Origin: Clostridia bacterium
Lineage (GTDB): Bacteria; Bacillota; Clostridia; Oscillospirales; CAG-272
Direction of reading: 5' to 3'
Length of the DNA: 33,929 nucleotides
NCBI GenBank assembly: GCA_017463405.1
Contig: JAFTPJ010000111.1
Location: forward strand, 1 to 33,929
In this document: positions 15,711 through 23,181 of the stretch, one piece after another
Layout of the letters: each line of letters opens with the position of its first letter
Numbering within the stretch: position 1 is the first letter of the stretch
Translations under genes and position numbers: made by a program
Notes under the pieces: generated by a model
The model's input: the letters and a program-made list of their open reading frames with translations, nothing else
What the model was told of the DNA's origin: nothing
The model's database searches: none

Positions 15711-17017
15711 TATTCCGGCAACCACAAAGGAATATTTTTTAGCTTACTCCAGACGAAGTCTCCCATAATTCTGCCGCCGAGCTTGTTCAGATGAATATGA
15801 TCGAGCTGATATTCGTGGGCCTTGACGCGTTCATAGCCAAAGCCCGCGTCAAGGAAGGTGTTGATGCAGGGAATGCTGTTCAGGCGCGCCACCTGCTCCA
15901 TCTTTGTCGCAATTTCATAGCCCGAGTAGCCGTAGCCATCGGCGATCGGTGCATCGGCGGGGACCTTGTTCGTCAGGATCATGACGATCAGTACGATTTG
16001 CGCGCGTGTATTTTTTTGCAGATAACGGATCGCCTGATTGACCGCGCCGCACACCGTTTCGTCGCAGATGTCCGTGATCTCACCGGCAACCTTTCCCTCA
16101 TTGGGGAGCACCTCGAGGGTGATCAGATCGGCGTCGCATTTCCCGTCGTCCACGTTCATGACGATGGGCTTGTTGCGGCATTTGCCCCAACCGTCGGGGG
16201 TCAGGCCGAAGCCGCCCTGTCCCTTGTTGACCAGTCGCATGCCCGAATACGCCTGTACGGTTTCGACGTAATTGCCGCGCAGAGGCTCATCGATGGGCTG
16301 CTGGGCGGTCAGCGACGTGCCGTAGGCGTACCAGAGCTTGCCGTTCCAATGGCTCTTTTCGGAGACGATCTCACCGTCGGGCATCCAAAGGGGAATATCC
16401 TTGAGCTTGCTCCAGATAAAGTTGCCCATGATCTTGCCGCCGAGCTTATTCAGGTGAATATTGTCCAGCTGATAGTCGCGATTTTTCACACGCTCATAGC
16501 CGAAGCCTGCATCCAGAAAGGCGTTGATGCAGGGGATGCCGTTCAGCCTTGCCACCTGCTCTGCCTTTTGCGCCAGCTCGAAGTTGGAGTAGTTATAGCC
16601 CTCGCGAGGCTCGTTTGCAGGTTTTTCGTTGCCGAGGACCATAAGGATCAGCACGATCTGTGCGCGGGTGTTTGCTTGCAGATAGCGGATCGCGCGATTG
16701 AGACATCCGCAGATCGATTGTTCGTCGGTATCAAAGATATCGCCAATGGTCTTTCCCTCGTTGGGGAGCACCTCCAGGGTGATCAGATCGGCGTCACACT
16801 TTCCGTCGTCTACACACATCACGCGCGGCAGATTGTCGCCCTTGCCCCAACCGTCGGGGGAGAGGCACGCGCCGCCCTTTGCCTTATTGACCAGGCGAAG
16901 CCCCGAAAGCTTTTGCACCGTTTCCACGTAATTGCCACGATCCGGCTCGGTTTCGCATTGCGCGGTCATCGAGGTGCCGTAGGCGTACCAGAGCTTGCCG
17001 TTCCAATGGTTTTTCAT
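15710..17017 (-). CDS. internally duplicated SGNH/GDSL-type hydrolase (two tandem domains)
   Basis: The 435-aa protein consists of two ~215-residue copies that align almost without gaps. Each begins with HWNGKLWYAYGTS, contains RGNYVETVQ, VNK..GG, GKCDADLITLEVLPNEGK, RAQIVLI, INxFLDAGFGYERVK, and ends with QLDxIHLNKLGG and IMGxFxWSKLK. The GTS replaces the usual GDS around the nucleophile Ser, and DxIH supplies the Asp-His of block V, so both copies may be active. No signal peptide is visible. The duplication is also clear at DNA level, for example CCTTTCCCTCATTGGGGAGC versus CTTTCCCTCGTTGGGGAGCA at about 16090 and 16750. AAAGGAG precedes the start. It is the third gene of the aldolase-kinase operon, 12 bp after the kinase. 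Confidence 0.85.
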   Translation of the reverse strand: MKNHWNGKLWYAYGTSMTAQCETEPDRGNYVETVQKLSGLRLVNKAKGGACLSPDGWGKGDNLPRVMCVDDGKCDADLITLEVLPNEGKTIGDIFDTDEQSICGCLNRAIRYLQANTRAQIVLILMVLGNEKPANEPREGYNYSNFELAQKAEQVARLNGIPCINAFLDAGFGYERVKNRDYQLDNIHLNKLGGKIMGNFIWSKLKDIPLWMPDGEIVSEKSHWNGKLWYAYGTSLTAQQPIDEPLRGNYVETVQAYSGMRLVNKGQGGFGLTPDGWGKCRNKPIVMNVDDGKCDADLITLEVLPNEGKVAGEITDICDETVCGAVNQAIRYLQKNTRAQIVLIVMILTNKVPADAPIADGYGYSGYEIATKMEQVARLNSIPCINTFLDAGFGYERVKAHEYQLDHIHLNKLGGRIMGDFVWSKLKNIPLWLPE

Positions 17018-17029
17018 AGAGTTACTCCT

Positions 17030-17965
17030 TTATGTCTGAAATTCGTAAATTCTGATTGCCCCCAGCGCGCTCGATGCGTCCACGTCGCGGTCACTCACAA
17101 CGGTGATCTTTTTGTCGGACAGCGTGCGCAAAAGCGCCTCGGTGGCGCGCTTGATTTGCGCCTTGCCTCCGATGACGACGTGGCGGATGGGGGATGTGAC
17201 GATCGCCGCAATTTCGGACGCAAGGACGGCGCCGAGGAAGAAGCTGTAGACCTCGACGGGCGTTTTTCGGAAGAGATTTTTCAGAATACGCACCTTGAAC
17301 AGCGCCTCGTTGATGCCCTTGTCCATGGCGTAGCGACAGCCGTCGGTCAGAGACTCCGCGTCAAACTCCCGGAGCGAGAGATCGACCGCGTCCTTGAGGA
17401 TCGTACCCGACGACAGCGCGGCAAGCATTTCGCCCGTCAGCATCGTGGCAAAGTGCGTGATGCGTCCCTCGGCGTCGGTTTCGATCAGCTTGGAGTGGGA
17501 ACCTGGGAGGACGTAGAGTGTGTCCACTGTGGCGTCGCCGATCAGTCCGCACAGCTCGGTTTCCTCGCCGCGCATCATGTCGGTGTCGTCGAGTGTGCCA
17601 ACGGTCTTGACACCGCGGATAAAGACAAACGGGATGGTGGTGATCTCATCGAGAACGACCTCATGCATTCCCTCGTGTAGCTCGCGTAAGCCCGCCGGAG
17701 CAACGAGGTGAGGGAGGGCGCACAGCCCGAATTCACTGGTGATCATGCCGGATGCCAGCACGCGGACGACGTCGGCTTCACACAGCGCGTGGCGGGTGAG
17801 CAGGTCGCAGATTGCCGCGCGGAGTGCACGGGGGAGTGCGGCTTTGTCATCGATGCACGCGCGCGCACCGAGTGGGATGCGGACGGTGTCGATGACCTCG
17901 CGGTCACGCACAAGCGTGACGCGTGTATTGGTTGTTCCGCCGTCAACGGTGATATAGATGCTCAT
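17030..17965 (-). CDS. dgoK: 2-dehydro-3-deoxygalactonokinase family sugar-acid kinase
   Basis: This 311-aa protein of the DgoK family phosphorylates 2-keto-3-deoxygalactonate at C6 with ATP. The N-terminal phosphate loop ITVDGGTTNTRV, ASGMITSEFGL (~70-80), FIRGVKTVG, DMMRGEETELCGL, VLPGSHSKL and the C-terminal FFLGAVLASEI and VVIGGKAQ match the family in order and length. The start overlaps the stop of the aldolase gene by 4 nt, so the two steps of the DeLey-Doudoroff-type pathway are translationally coupled. The galactonate dehydratase expected in such a pathway is not in the window. Confidence 0.9.
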   Translation of the reverse strand: MSIYITVDGGTTNTRVTLVRDREVIDTVRIPLGARACIDDKAALPRALRAAICDLLTRHALCEADVVRVLASGMITSEFGLCALPHLVAPAGLRELHEGMHEVVLDEITTIPFVFIRGVKTVGTLDDTDMMRGEETELCGLIGDATVDTLYVLPGSHSKLIETDAEGRITHFATMLTGEMLAALSSGTILKDAVDLSLREFDAESLTDGCRYAMDKGINEALFKVRILKNLFRKTPVEVYSFFLGAVLASEIAAIVTSPIRHVVIGGKAQIKRATEALLRTLSDKKITVVSDRDVDASSALGAIRIYEFQT

Positions 17966-18624
17966 TTGCGTGCCTCCGCAAGGGCTTGGATAAAGTCACG
18001 TGCCAGCGCGGTCACGCCGTCGAAATCACCCGATTCGATCATCTTTTTGTTGACGATGTTCGAGCCGATGCCAAAGCCCGCGATGCCCGCCGCAAGGTAG
18101 TCCTTCATATTGTGCTCGTCCACGCCGCCTACGGCGAGGAATCGGATGTGCGAGAGGGGCGCGCGGATTGCCTTGACGTAAGGCACGCCGAGCGAGGTGA
18201 TGGGGAAGAGCTTGACGAAATCCGCGCCCGCGCGGTGCGCCGTCTGTGCCTCGGTGGGCGTGAGCGCGCCGGGGATGGAAACAAGCCCCATTTTGACGGT
18301 CTTGCGGATCACGTCCGAATTGGTGTCGGGGGAGATGATAAACTCACCGCCCGCCTCGGCGGTCAATTCGACTTGACGCTCGGTGAGCACCGTTCCCGCA
18401 CCGATGCCCATACGGTCACCGAAATGCGCCTTGAGTGCGCGGATGCCGTCGGCAGTCACCTCGTCGGGGGTTGAGCCGTCGGCACTGTACGTGATCTCCA
18501 AAAGGCGAACGCCGCCCGCATACATCGCCTCAGCCATGGGGATGAGCAGCACGTTTTTGACGCCGCGTACAATGGTGATCAGCTGCTCCTCGGTGATGCG
18601 GGAGATGATTTCATTTCTATCCAT
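17962..18624 (-). CDS. KDPG/KDPGal-type aldolase (2-dehydro-3-deoxy-6-phosphosugar-acid aldolase)
   Basis: The 220-aa class I aldolase has Glu43 (RLLEITYS) and the Schiff-base Lys138 (FVKLFPIT), plus GIGAGTVLT and AVGGVDEHN phosphate-binding segments. It splits a 6-phospho-2-keto-3-deoxy sugar acid to pyruvate and glyceraldehyde-3-phosphate. Being coupled to a DgoK-type kinase favours the galactonate isomer (DgoA) over the gluconate isomer (Eda), but sequence alone does not separate them. The start at 18624 is preceded by AGAGGAAAC on the minus strand. A consensus promoter lies 32-60 bp upstream, making it the first gene of the operon. Confidence 0.9.
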   Translation of the reverse strand: MDRNEIISRITEEQLITIVRGVKNVLLIPMAEAMYAGGVRLLEITYSADGSTPDEVTADGIRALKAHFGDRMGIGAGTVLTERQVELTAEAGGEFIISPDTNSDVIRKTVKMGLVSIPGALTPTEAQTAHRAGADFVKLFPITSLGVPYVKAIRAPLSHIRFLAVGGVDEHNMKDYLAAGIAGFGIGSNIVNKKMIESGDFDGVTALARDFIQALAEARK

Positions 18625-18655
18625 ATGTTTCCTCTTTTCTGTATAAGTTAACCAT

Positions 18656-18684
18656 ATTATAGCACTTCGGAATTGGAATGTCAA
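18656..18684 (-). promoter_or_regulatory. sigma-A promoter of the aldolase-kinase-SGNH operon
   Basis: On the minus strand TTGACA (18684-18679) and TATAAT (18661-18656) are separated by exactly 17 bp, with a TGC just before the -10 box (extended -10). Both hexamers are perfect consensus. The -10 lies about 30 bp upstream of the aldolase ATG. Confidence 0.88.
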
Positions 18685-18715
18685 TAGAAAGATTGTATGG
18701 CGGGAAATAAATCGA

Positions 18716-18753
18716 GGAGTGCCTCAAATGCAGAATTGCAAATGAGGCACTCC
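18716..18753 (-). terminator. hairpin, probable terminator of the lipoprotein gene
   Basis: GGAGTGCCTCA (18716-18726) pairs perfectly with TGAGGCACTCC (18743-18753). It follows the lipoprotein gene on the minus strand and separates it from the aldolase promoter. The T-tract after the stem is weak (TCGATTTATTT), so termination may be incomplete. Confidence 0.6.
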
Positions 18754-18803
18754 CATGGTGTTGGTATGATCGAATATGATTTTGCGGAGCGTGCTTCGGA
18801 TTT

Positions 18804-19685
18804 TTAAGCAGGCGTTTGGATAGGCGGATCGGCATCAAGCTCCTCGTAATATTCATCTGTGATGCCGAAGGAGAAGATGAATTCCTCCGTAATAGGCGCG
18901 GAAGGGTGTGAGAGATGGAATCTGAAGCAATGATCGCCTTGCATACCATAGAGGTTAACGATGTTTGGAATGTCGGTGGTGTTGTCAGCGTTATACCGTT
19001 CATAAACGTAATAAATGGTATCGTTCGATTGCAACGAGTATCGTATCAGCTTATAATTGATTGTTTTATCATTGCTTACTTGTGTGATTTGGTAAATTTC
19101 CGTTCCGTCTTCAGTGGTTTCGATGGAATTGATACGACCGGTTTCGGAAAATGAAAGGGAATCTGTCAAAAACTCGTTTTGAGCGTTTAGTGAATGCCCG
19201 TAATAATGGAAGTTACCAAAAATACTGGTTGATGTATAGGGACGCTCTGTAAATTCATGCCAGTAGCTTTCATTGTGCCACATAATACCTTCTGCACTCA
19301 GGTATACTTGTACGGGAAAAGTAGGATAGCGCAGATCCCGGGGAGCAAGGACTTGAATTTTATTGTCCGTGCTCTTAAAATAATTCATAATGTATGAGAG
19401 GTAATACCGACTGATCGTCTTGTCTTGAATCTGTTGTACACGTTCTTTGAGGGAGGCAAAGCTATATGTATCCAGCGAAGGGAAGCAGTCGTCGGAAAAC
19501 GGTATTAGGAGGGGATCAAAAACCATATATCGATCACCGTTCTCTGTGACAAGACTGTAATTATAATTGACGGACGGAAATCCGCATGCGTTGAGGGCTT
19601 TGGAAAATTCAGTGCTGTCCTCTTGGGAAAATTGTATGCAACGATTTTTTTCGAGATCCTCCAACGTATTGTGTTTAGCGTGAAA
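18804..19685 (-). pseudogene. 3' part of an interrupted lipoprotein gene
   Basis: This is the downstream part of the lipoprotein gene that starts at 20108. It is in the same reading frame and separated only by the TAA at 19688-19686. About 293 codons (from FHAKHNT onward) remain fully open to a TAA at 18806-18804, with ordinary protein-like composition: aromatic-rich, SLDTYSFASLK, ISRYYLSYIMNYF, and a C-terminal acidic tail. Independent translation could start at a TTG (19664) only, with a GGAG close to it but in the wrong place for a ribosome binding site. A nonsense mutation, a sequence error, or stop readthrough could explain it. I do not recognise the family. Confidence 0.75.
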
Positions 19686-20108
19686 TTACAGGGTTCTGCC
19701 GTCAGCCTGTAGGGTATAGGTAGGGGGAGTGGAGATTGCTCCAGCGATTGGCGTCCATTTGTTTCTTTCGATGATCGCATTCAGTGCTTCGCCGTACTCC
19801 TTCGTTACATCAAACTCCCTTACGGAAAAGCTATGATAGGTTGCAGAATAGATGTATAGCTTGTCAGCGTCTGTAGCATCGTCCGTATCATCATCGGTAA
19901 TGGGGGGAGGTGTGGAATCGGACTCTTGCGGTTCGGTATCGGATTCCTGTGGGTCAGTGGTGGTATCGATTGGTTTGTCCGTTGTGTCGGTGATACATTC
20001 ATTCGTTGTGCCGTTGGATGTCTTGAGCGGTGTTAGGCAGGATGTTACGGTTGGTAACAGAAGTGTAACCAGCAGGATACAGAGCCATAAATTTCTTCGT
20101 TTCATCAT
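19686..20108 (-). CDS. 5' part of an interrupted secreted lipoprotein of unknown function
   Basis: The 140-residue product starts with a lipoprotein signal peptide (MMKRRNLWLCILLVTLLL) and a lipobox PTVTSC with Cys24. A low-complexity acidic Thr/Asp/Pro linker (~residues 30-80) follows, typical of surface lipoproteins in Bacillota, and then the start of a globular domain. It ends at TAA (19688-19686), but the same frame stays open for another ~293 codons. The intact protein would be ~434 aa. AAAGGAGG lies 7 nt before the ATG. The gene has its own consensus promoter and a long structured leader. Confidence 0.75.
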   Translation of the reverse strand: MMKRRNLWLCILLVTLLLPTVTSCLTPLKTSNGTTNECITDTTDKPIDTTTDPQESDTEPQESDSTPPPITDDDTDDATDADKLYIYSATYHSFSVREFDVTKEYGEALNAIIERNKWTPIAGAISTPPTYTLQADGRTL

Positions 20109-20139
20109 GATTTTTCCTCCTTTTTGTTGTGTGAAGATT

Positions 20140-20190
20140 AAAAAAGCGCATAGATCCGTCGGGAAACGGTTTCCCGATGGTCTGTGCGCT
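20140..20190 (-). terminator. terminator hairpin inside the lipoprotein 5' leader
   Basis: On the minus strand AGCGCAnAGAnC and CGGGAAAC pair with GTTTCCCG and the matching TATGCGCT arm (20190-20145), followed by a TTTTT run (20144-20140). No gene lies between it and the promoter at 20324-20296, so it sits within the untranslated leader, ~32 nt before the lipoprotein start. This is the position expected for an attenuator. Confidence 0.72.
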
Positions 20191-20290
20191 CCTGTAATTC
20201 TGTATTTTAATTAACTGTAACAAAATACAGCTTTTTGACAATAAGATGCACGGTTGGGAAACGTCCCACACGGCTTACGAACTCCTTGTA
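20191..20290 (-). promoter_or_regulatory. structured 5' leader upstream of the lipoprotein terminator
   Basis: The transcribed leader contains a GGGACGTTTCCC segment (20267-20256) whose GTTTCCC duplicates the 3' arm of the terminator stem. It could therefore capture the GGGAAAC of the terminator 5' arm (20175-20169). A second hairpin, CTGTATTTT with AAAATACAG, lies between them (20232-20203). The mutually exclusive pairings suggest transcription attenuation. I could not assign it to a known riboswitch class. Confidence 0.45.
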
Positions 20291-20295
20291 TTGTC

Positions 20296-20324
20296 ATTAT
20301 AGCATAGAATTGGGATTTTGTCAA
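20296..20324 (-). promoter_or_regulatory. sigma-A promoter of the lipoprotein gene
   Basis: On the minus strand TTGACA (20324-20319) and TATAAT (20301-20296) have a 17-bp spacer, with TGC before the -10. It lies ~190 bp before the lipoprotein start and is back-to-back with the plus-strand promoter at 20343-20371. Confidence 0.88.
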
Positions 20325-20342
20325 GTATTTTTTTATGAGCGC

Positions 20343-20371
20343 TTGCAATGCGTGGGGAAATCTGTTATAAT
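20343..20371 (+). promoter_or_regulatory. sigma-A promoter of the alpha/beta hydrolase gene
   Basis: TTGCAA (20343-20348) and TATAAT (20366-20371) are 17 bp apart, with a TG one base before the -10. The -10 is ~33 bp upstream of the hydrolase start at 20404. Confidence 0.82.
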
Positions 20372-20403
20372 ATAAGAGTATATTAAAGTTGCGGAGGTGC
20401 AAT

Positions 20404-21117
20404 ATGGAAAAAGAATATCATGGCTTCACGCGGATCGACTTTACGTTTCAGGGCAGAGAGGCGATTCTCGTGTTTCCAAAGGAAGAAAATAAAACGAACA
20501 AATGGATGATCAAGACCGAGTATTTTGATGCGTTCCCCGAATTGGAGATCGCAATGCTCGGACGCGGCTATCATCTGGCGTATTTGAAGAACAACAACCG
20601 CTGGGGCACCGATGACGACGCGACCGCAAAGCGCGATTTCGCGGAGTATCTTGCGAGTGAATACGGATTTTCGCGCCGTTGTGTTTGCATCGGCATGAGC
20701 TGCGGTGGCTGGGAGGCGGTTGCCTTTGCGGCGCTGTATCCCTCCTACATCTCGCATTTGTACCTCGATGCACCTCTGCTCAGCTTTTTCGGGCTTTGCG
20801 AGCCGTATTTTACCGACTGGATCGAGGAACACAAGCGTGCGCGCGGCTACAAGACTGCGGGTGAGCGCTTGGTGGACAACACGCTGCCGATCCACCGTCT
20901 CAAGGTACTGACCGATAACCGTCTGCCCGTGTCGCTGGTGTACGGCGCTGTGGATACGGTTGTAGAGCCGAAGCTCAACGCTCTGGCTGTCAAGGACTTC
21001 TACGAGTTGCAGGGCGCACCGATCAAGGTGTGGTGCAAGCCCGAGTGCGATCACCATCCCCACGTTGCCGTCAACCTCGAGGAGGTCATGGACTACATCG
21101 CGGCGACCGAGCTTTGA
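20404..21117 (+). CDS. alpha/beta hydrolase (dienelactone hydrolase/esterase-like)
   Basis: The 237-aa protein has a nucleophile elbow GMSCGG (Ser99), a probable acid residue in VYGAVDTVV and the catalytic His in CDHHPH. The substrate class cannot be told from the sequence; esterase, lipase or acyl-peptide hydrolase relatives are possible. There is no signal peptide. It has its own promoter and GGAGG ribosome binding site and stands alone between the lipoprotein (divergent) and the palindrome-rich gap, so it is probably monocistronic. In the CN-rich hydrolase context of the window it may belong functionally with the operon at 2750-15662, but no sequence link shows this. Confidence 0.85.
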   Translation: MEKEYHGFTRIDFTFQGREAILVFPKEENKTNKWMIKTEYFDAFPELEIAMLGRGYHLAYLKNNNRWGTDDDATAKRDFAEYLASEYGFSRRCVCIGMSCGGWEAVAFAALYPSYISHLYLDAPLLSFFGLCEPYFTDWIEEHKRARGYKTAGERLVDNTLPIHRLKVLTDNRLPVSLVYGAVDTVVEPKLNALAVKDFYELQGAPIKVWCKPECDHHPHVAVNLEEVMDYIAATEL

Positions 21118-21153
21118 TGGAAAGTGGTTTTTGAGGAAAGGATGACGTAACTT

Positions 21154-21193
21154 GGGGAGAGAGGGCATTTTTGAAAAAACGCCCTCTCTCCCC
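21154..21193. repeat. 13-bp inverted repeat GGGGAGAGAGGGC
   Basis: GGGGAGAGAGGGC (21154-21166) pairs perfectly with GCCCTCTCTCCCC (21181-21193), with an AT-rich loop that can extend the stem. It follows the hydrolase gene but has no T-tract, so it is a hairpin of unclear role. It begins a 500-bp palindrome-rich gap without genes. Confidence 0.75.
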
Positions 21194-21227
21194 GAACCCC
21201 TCTCTCCTCTAAAACTTTTCACGAAAG

Positions 21228-21272
21228 CACGGCAACGGATGGACGGTCGGATACCGTCCATCCGTTGCCGTG
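21228..21272. repeat. 20-bp perfect palindrome with 5-nt loop
   Basis: The arms at 21228-21247 and 21253-21272 are exact reverse complements over 20 bp (CACGGCAACGGATGGACGGT). This is the longest perfect stem I found in the window. No T-tract follows, so it is not a standard terminator; a small interspersed repeat element is likely. Confidence 0.8.
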
Positions 21273-21365
21273 GCGCTGTCGCGCAAAGCGGGTTCAAGAT
21301 AGGGGTTATTGTTTATAAGCTGTATGTTCACTATGTGAATGTGTTTTGAAATAATCAAGGAATGT

Positions 21366-21520
21366 TTGTGCGAACAAAACTTGATTGCTTTCCATTGGTC
21401 TGTATCGTCTGGAGTTTTTGGGGGAGGGACCCCAAAAACTTGCGGGAGCTAATGTTGGAAACTGTCAGATGAAGAAACAAATCCTGCGATCCGTAACGTG
21501 ATAGAACCTTGTTCGCACAA
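21366..21520. repeat. 12-bp inverted repeats enclosing a MITE-like segment
   Basis: TTGTGCGAACAA (21366-21377) and its reverse complement TTGTTCGCACAA (21509-21520) bracket 131 bp, which itself holds an 11-bp hairpin AGTTTTTGGGG/CCCCAAAAACT (21413-21440). There is no coding capacity. It could be a decayed miniature element; clear target duplications were not found. Confidence 0.45.
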
Positions 21521-21540
21521 GCAAAACTTTCACTTATCGA

Positions 21541-21573
21541 ACAAAAAAGGAACTGCGGTGAATGCAGTTCCTT
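21541..21573 (-). terminator. intrinsic terminator after the pseudouridine synthase gene
   Basis: On the minus strand AAGGAACTGC and GCAGTTCCTT (21573-21547) form a stem followed by a run of six T (TTTTTTGT). It lies ~80 bp after the stop of the minus-strand RluA-family gene. A second stem, GACCCTTTTT/AAAAAGGGTC at 21620-21641, is closer to the gene. Confidence 0.78.
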
Positions 21574-21652
21574 CTGATGGGAGCCATAGCCCCTGCGGTG
21601 AAAGTTTTTGGAGGTGTCGGACCCTTTTTCCAAAAAGGGTCTGACAAAAAAA

Positions 21653-22285
21653 CTACACTTCCTCCCACTCCGGCTGTGCCTCGAACGTCATAATTTTTCC
21701 CGTTTTGGGATGAGGAAAGGTGAGGCGAGCGGAGAAGAGTGCGATTGGGCAGCGGTCGCCGGTGGCTCCGTACTTCCCGTCTCCAAGGAGCGCGTGACCG
21801 CGCGAGGCAAACTGCACGCGGATCTGATGCGTGCGTCCCGTATGAAGACGGACGCGTAGCAGGGAGAGTGCGCCGTGTGCCTCGGTTTCGGAGGATTTTA
21901 TGACCCTGTAATCGAGGATTGCCTCCTTGACGCCCGCACGCTCGCGCGTAACGACGAAGGTTTTGTTTTGTCTGCGGTCGTGAAACAGAAGGTCGCGGAG
22001 TGTTCCGGACTGCTCTGTGGGAATGCCGTGCACGATCGCAAGGTATTCCTTTTCCAATTTGTGCTCCTGCACGGCTCTGGAGAGCTTTGCGGCGGCATCG
22101 GGCGTGTTGGCATACACCATCACGCCGCCCACCCCGCGATCAAGGCGGTGTACCACACCGACGTAGCCACCGTTTTCGGCGGCGATCCGATCGGCAAGTC
22201 CATCCTTCTGCGGGGTTTGCTCGGAGAGGAGCGAGGGGGGCTTGATACAAACGGTGACGGATTCGTCACGGTATAAAATTTTCAT
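21653..22285 (-). CDS. RluA family pseudouridine synthase
   Basis: The 210-aa enzyme converts uridine to pseudouridine in rRNA or tRNA. Catalytic Asp49 is in VVHRLDRGVGG, and LHTGRTHQIRVQFASRGHALLGD is the conserved RluA C-terminal motif (here given in part). It lacks an N-terminal S4 RNA-binding domain, as in the short RluA/TruC-like forms, so the target site is not assignable. Start 22285 is preceded by AAAGGAAAC on the minus strand. It is divergent from birA, with only 40 bp between the starts. Confidence 0.9.
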   Translation of the reverse strand: MKILYRDESVTVCIKPPSLLSEQTPQKDGLADRIAAENGGYVGVVHRLDRGVGGVMVYANTPDAAAKLSRAVQEHKLEKEYLAIVHGIPTEQSGTLRDLLFHDRRQNKTFVVTRERAGVKEAILDYRVIKSSETEAHGALSLLRVRLHTGRTHQIRVQFASRGHALLGDGKYGATGDRCPIALFSARLTFPHPKTGKIMTFEAQPEWEEV

Positions 22286-22325
22286 ATGAATGTTTCCTTT
22301 ACGCTTATTGAAAGGGGGATTGCTT

Positions 22326-23108
22326 GTGAACGAGTGTGAATACTGCCTACAGACCGAGACGATGCTACGTGAGCAACTGGGGATTGATGCCGCACAATGG
22401 CAATTGCGCGTGTTTGAGGAGATCGATTCCACGAACACTGAAGCGAAGCGGATGGCGGCGGACGGCTTTGATGGATCTGCTTTGATTGTTGCCGACCGAC
22501 AGACCGCGGGGCGGGGAAGAATGGGCAGACGCTTCTACTCTCCCAAGCGCACGGGCGCGTATTTCAGCGTTCTGTACACCCCATCAGCGCCGCTCTCCAA
22601 TGCGGTGCGCATTACGGGTGCGGCGGCGGTTGCAGCGATGCGCGCGATCCGTTCTCTGATGGGGAAGCAGGTCGGAATCAAGTGGGTCAACGATTTGTAC
22701 TTTAACGACAAAAAGATCGCGGGAATCCTTGCGGAATCGGTCGTTTCAGCCGAAGGGACGCGCGTGATCGTGGGTATCGGAATCAACCTCTGCACCGCGG
22801 ATTTTCCTGCGGAAATCGCCTCTGTGGCAGGCTCTCTGAACGCTTGTGCGCTCTCGCCCGCGCAGCTCATTGCCGCGACCGTGCGCGAGCTGATGCCATA
22901 TCTGGATGATCCGCAGAATCGCTCATGGCTCGACGATTACAGACGCTGTTCTACCGTGCTCGGCAAGCCGATTTACTGGCTGTACGAGGGGCGACGCTAC
23001 GATGGTGTTGCAACGGAAATCGACGATGACGGTGCTCTGATCGCCATGTGCAAGGACGGCGTCCAAAAACGACTTTCAACAGGAGAAATTACAGTCAGAT
23101 TGCAATAA
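22326..23108 (+). CDS. birA: biotin--[acetyl-CoA-carboxylase] ligase, without DNA-binding domain
   Basis: The 260-aa protein has the BPL catalytic core: FEEIDSTNTEAKR, the biotinyl-AMP binding loop AGRGRMGRRF, KWVNDLYFNDKKIAGIL with the catalytic Lys, and IVGIGINL, then a C-terminal domain. It attaches biotin to a carboxylase carrier. There is no N-terminal helix-turn-helix, so it should not act as the biotin-operon repressor. The start is GTG at 22326 after AAAGGGGG; no suitable ATG with a ribosome binding site exists. Confidence 0.88.
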   Translation: MNECEYCLQTETMLREQLGIDAAQWQLRVFEEIDSTNTEAKRMAADGFDGSALIVADRQTAGRGRMGRRFYSPKRTGAYFSVLYTPSAPLSNAVRITGAAAVAAMRAIRSLMGKQVGIKWVNDLYFNDKKIAGILAESVVSAEGTRVIVGIGINLCTADFPAEIASVAGSLNACALSPAQLIAATVRELMPYLDDPQNRSWLDDYRRCSTVLGKPIYWLYEGRRYDGVATEIDDDGALIAMCKDGVQKRLSTGEITVRLQ

Positions 23109-23181
23109 AAAGATATAAAATATGTTTTTTATTGTAAATTTTATGTATATTTTTTAGAATAAAATCGAAAATTGATTTAAT

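Noticed and set aside
15791..17680. 629-codon plus-strand open frame opposite the SGNH/dgoK genes
   Set aside because: It is antisense to two well-recognised genes, lacks a ribosome binding site and gives no recognisable protein.
21228..21272. Terminator for the alpha/beta hydrolase gene
   Set aside because: The 20-bp stem is strong but has no T-tract on either strand.
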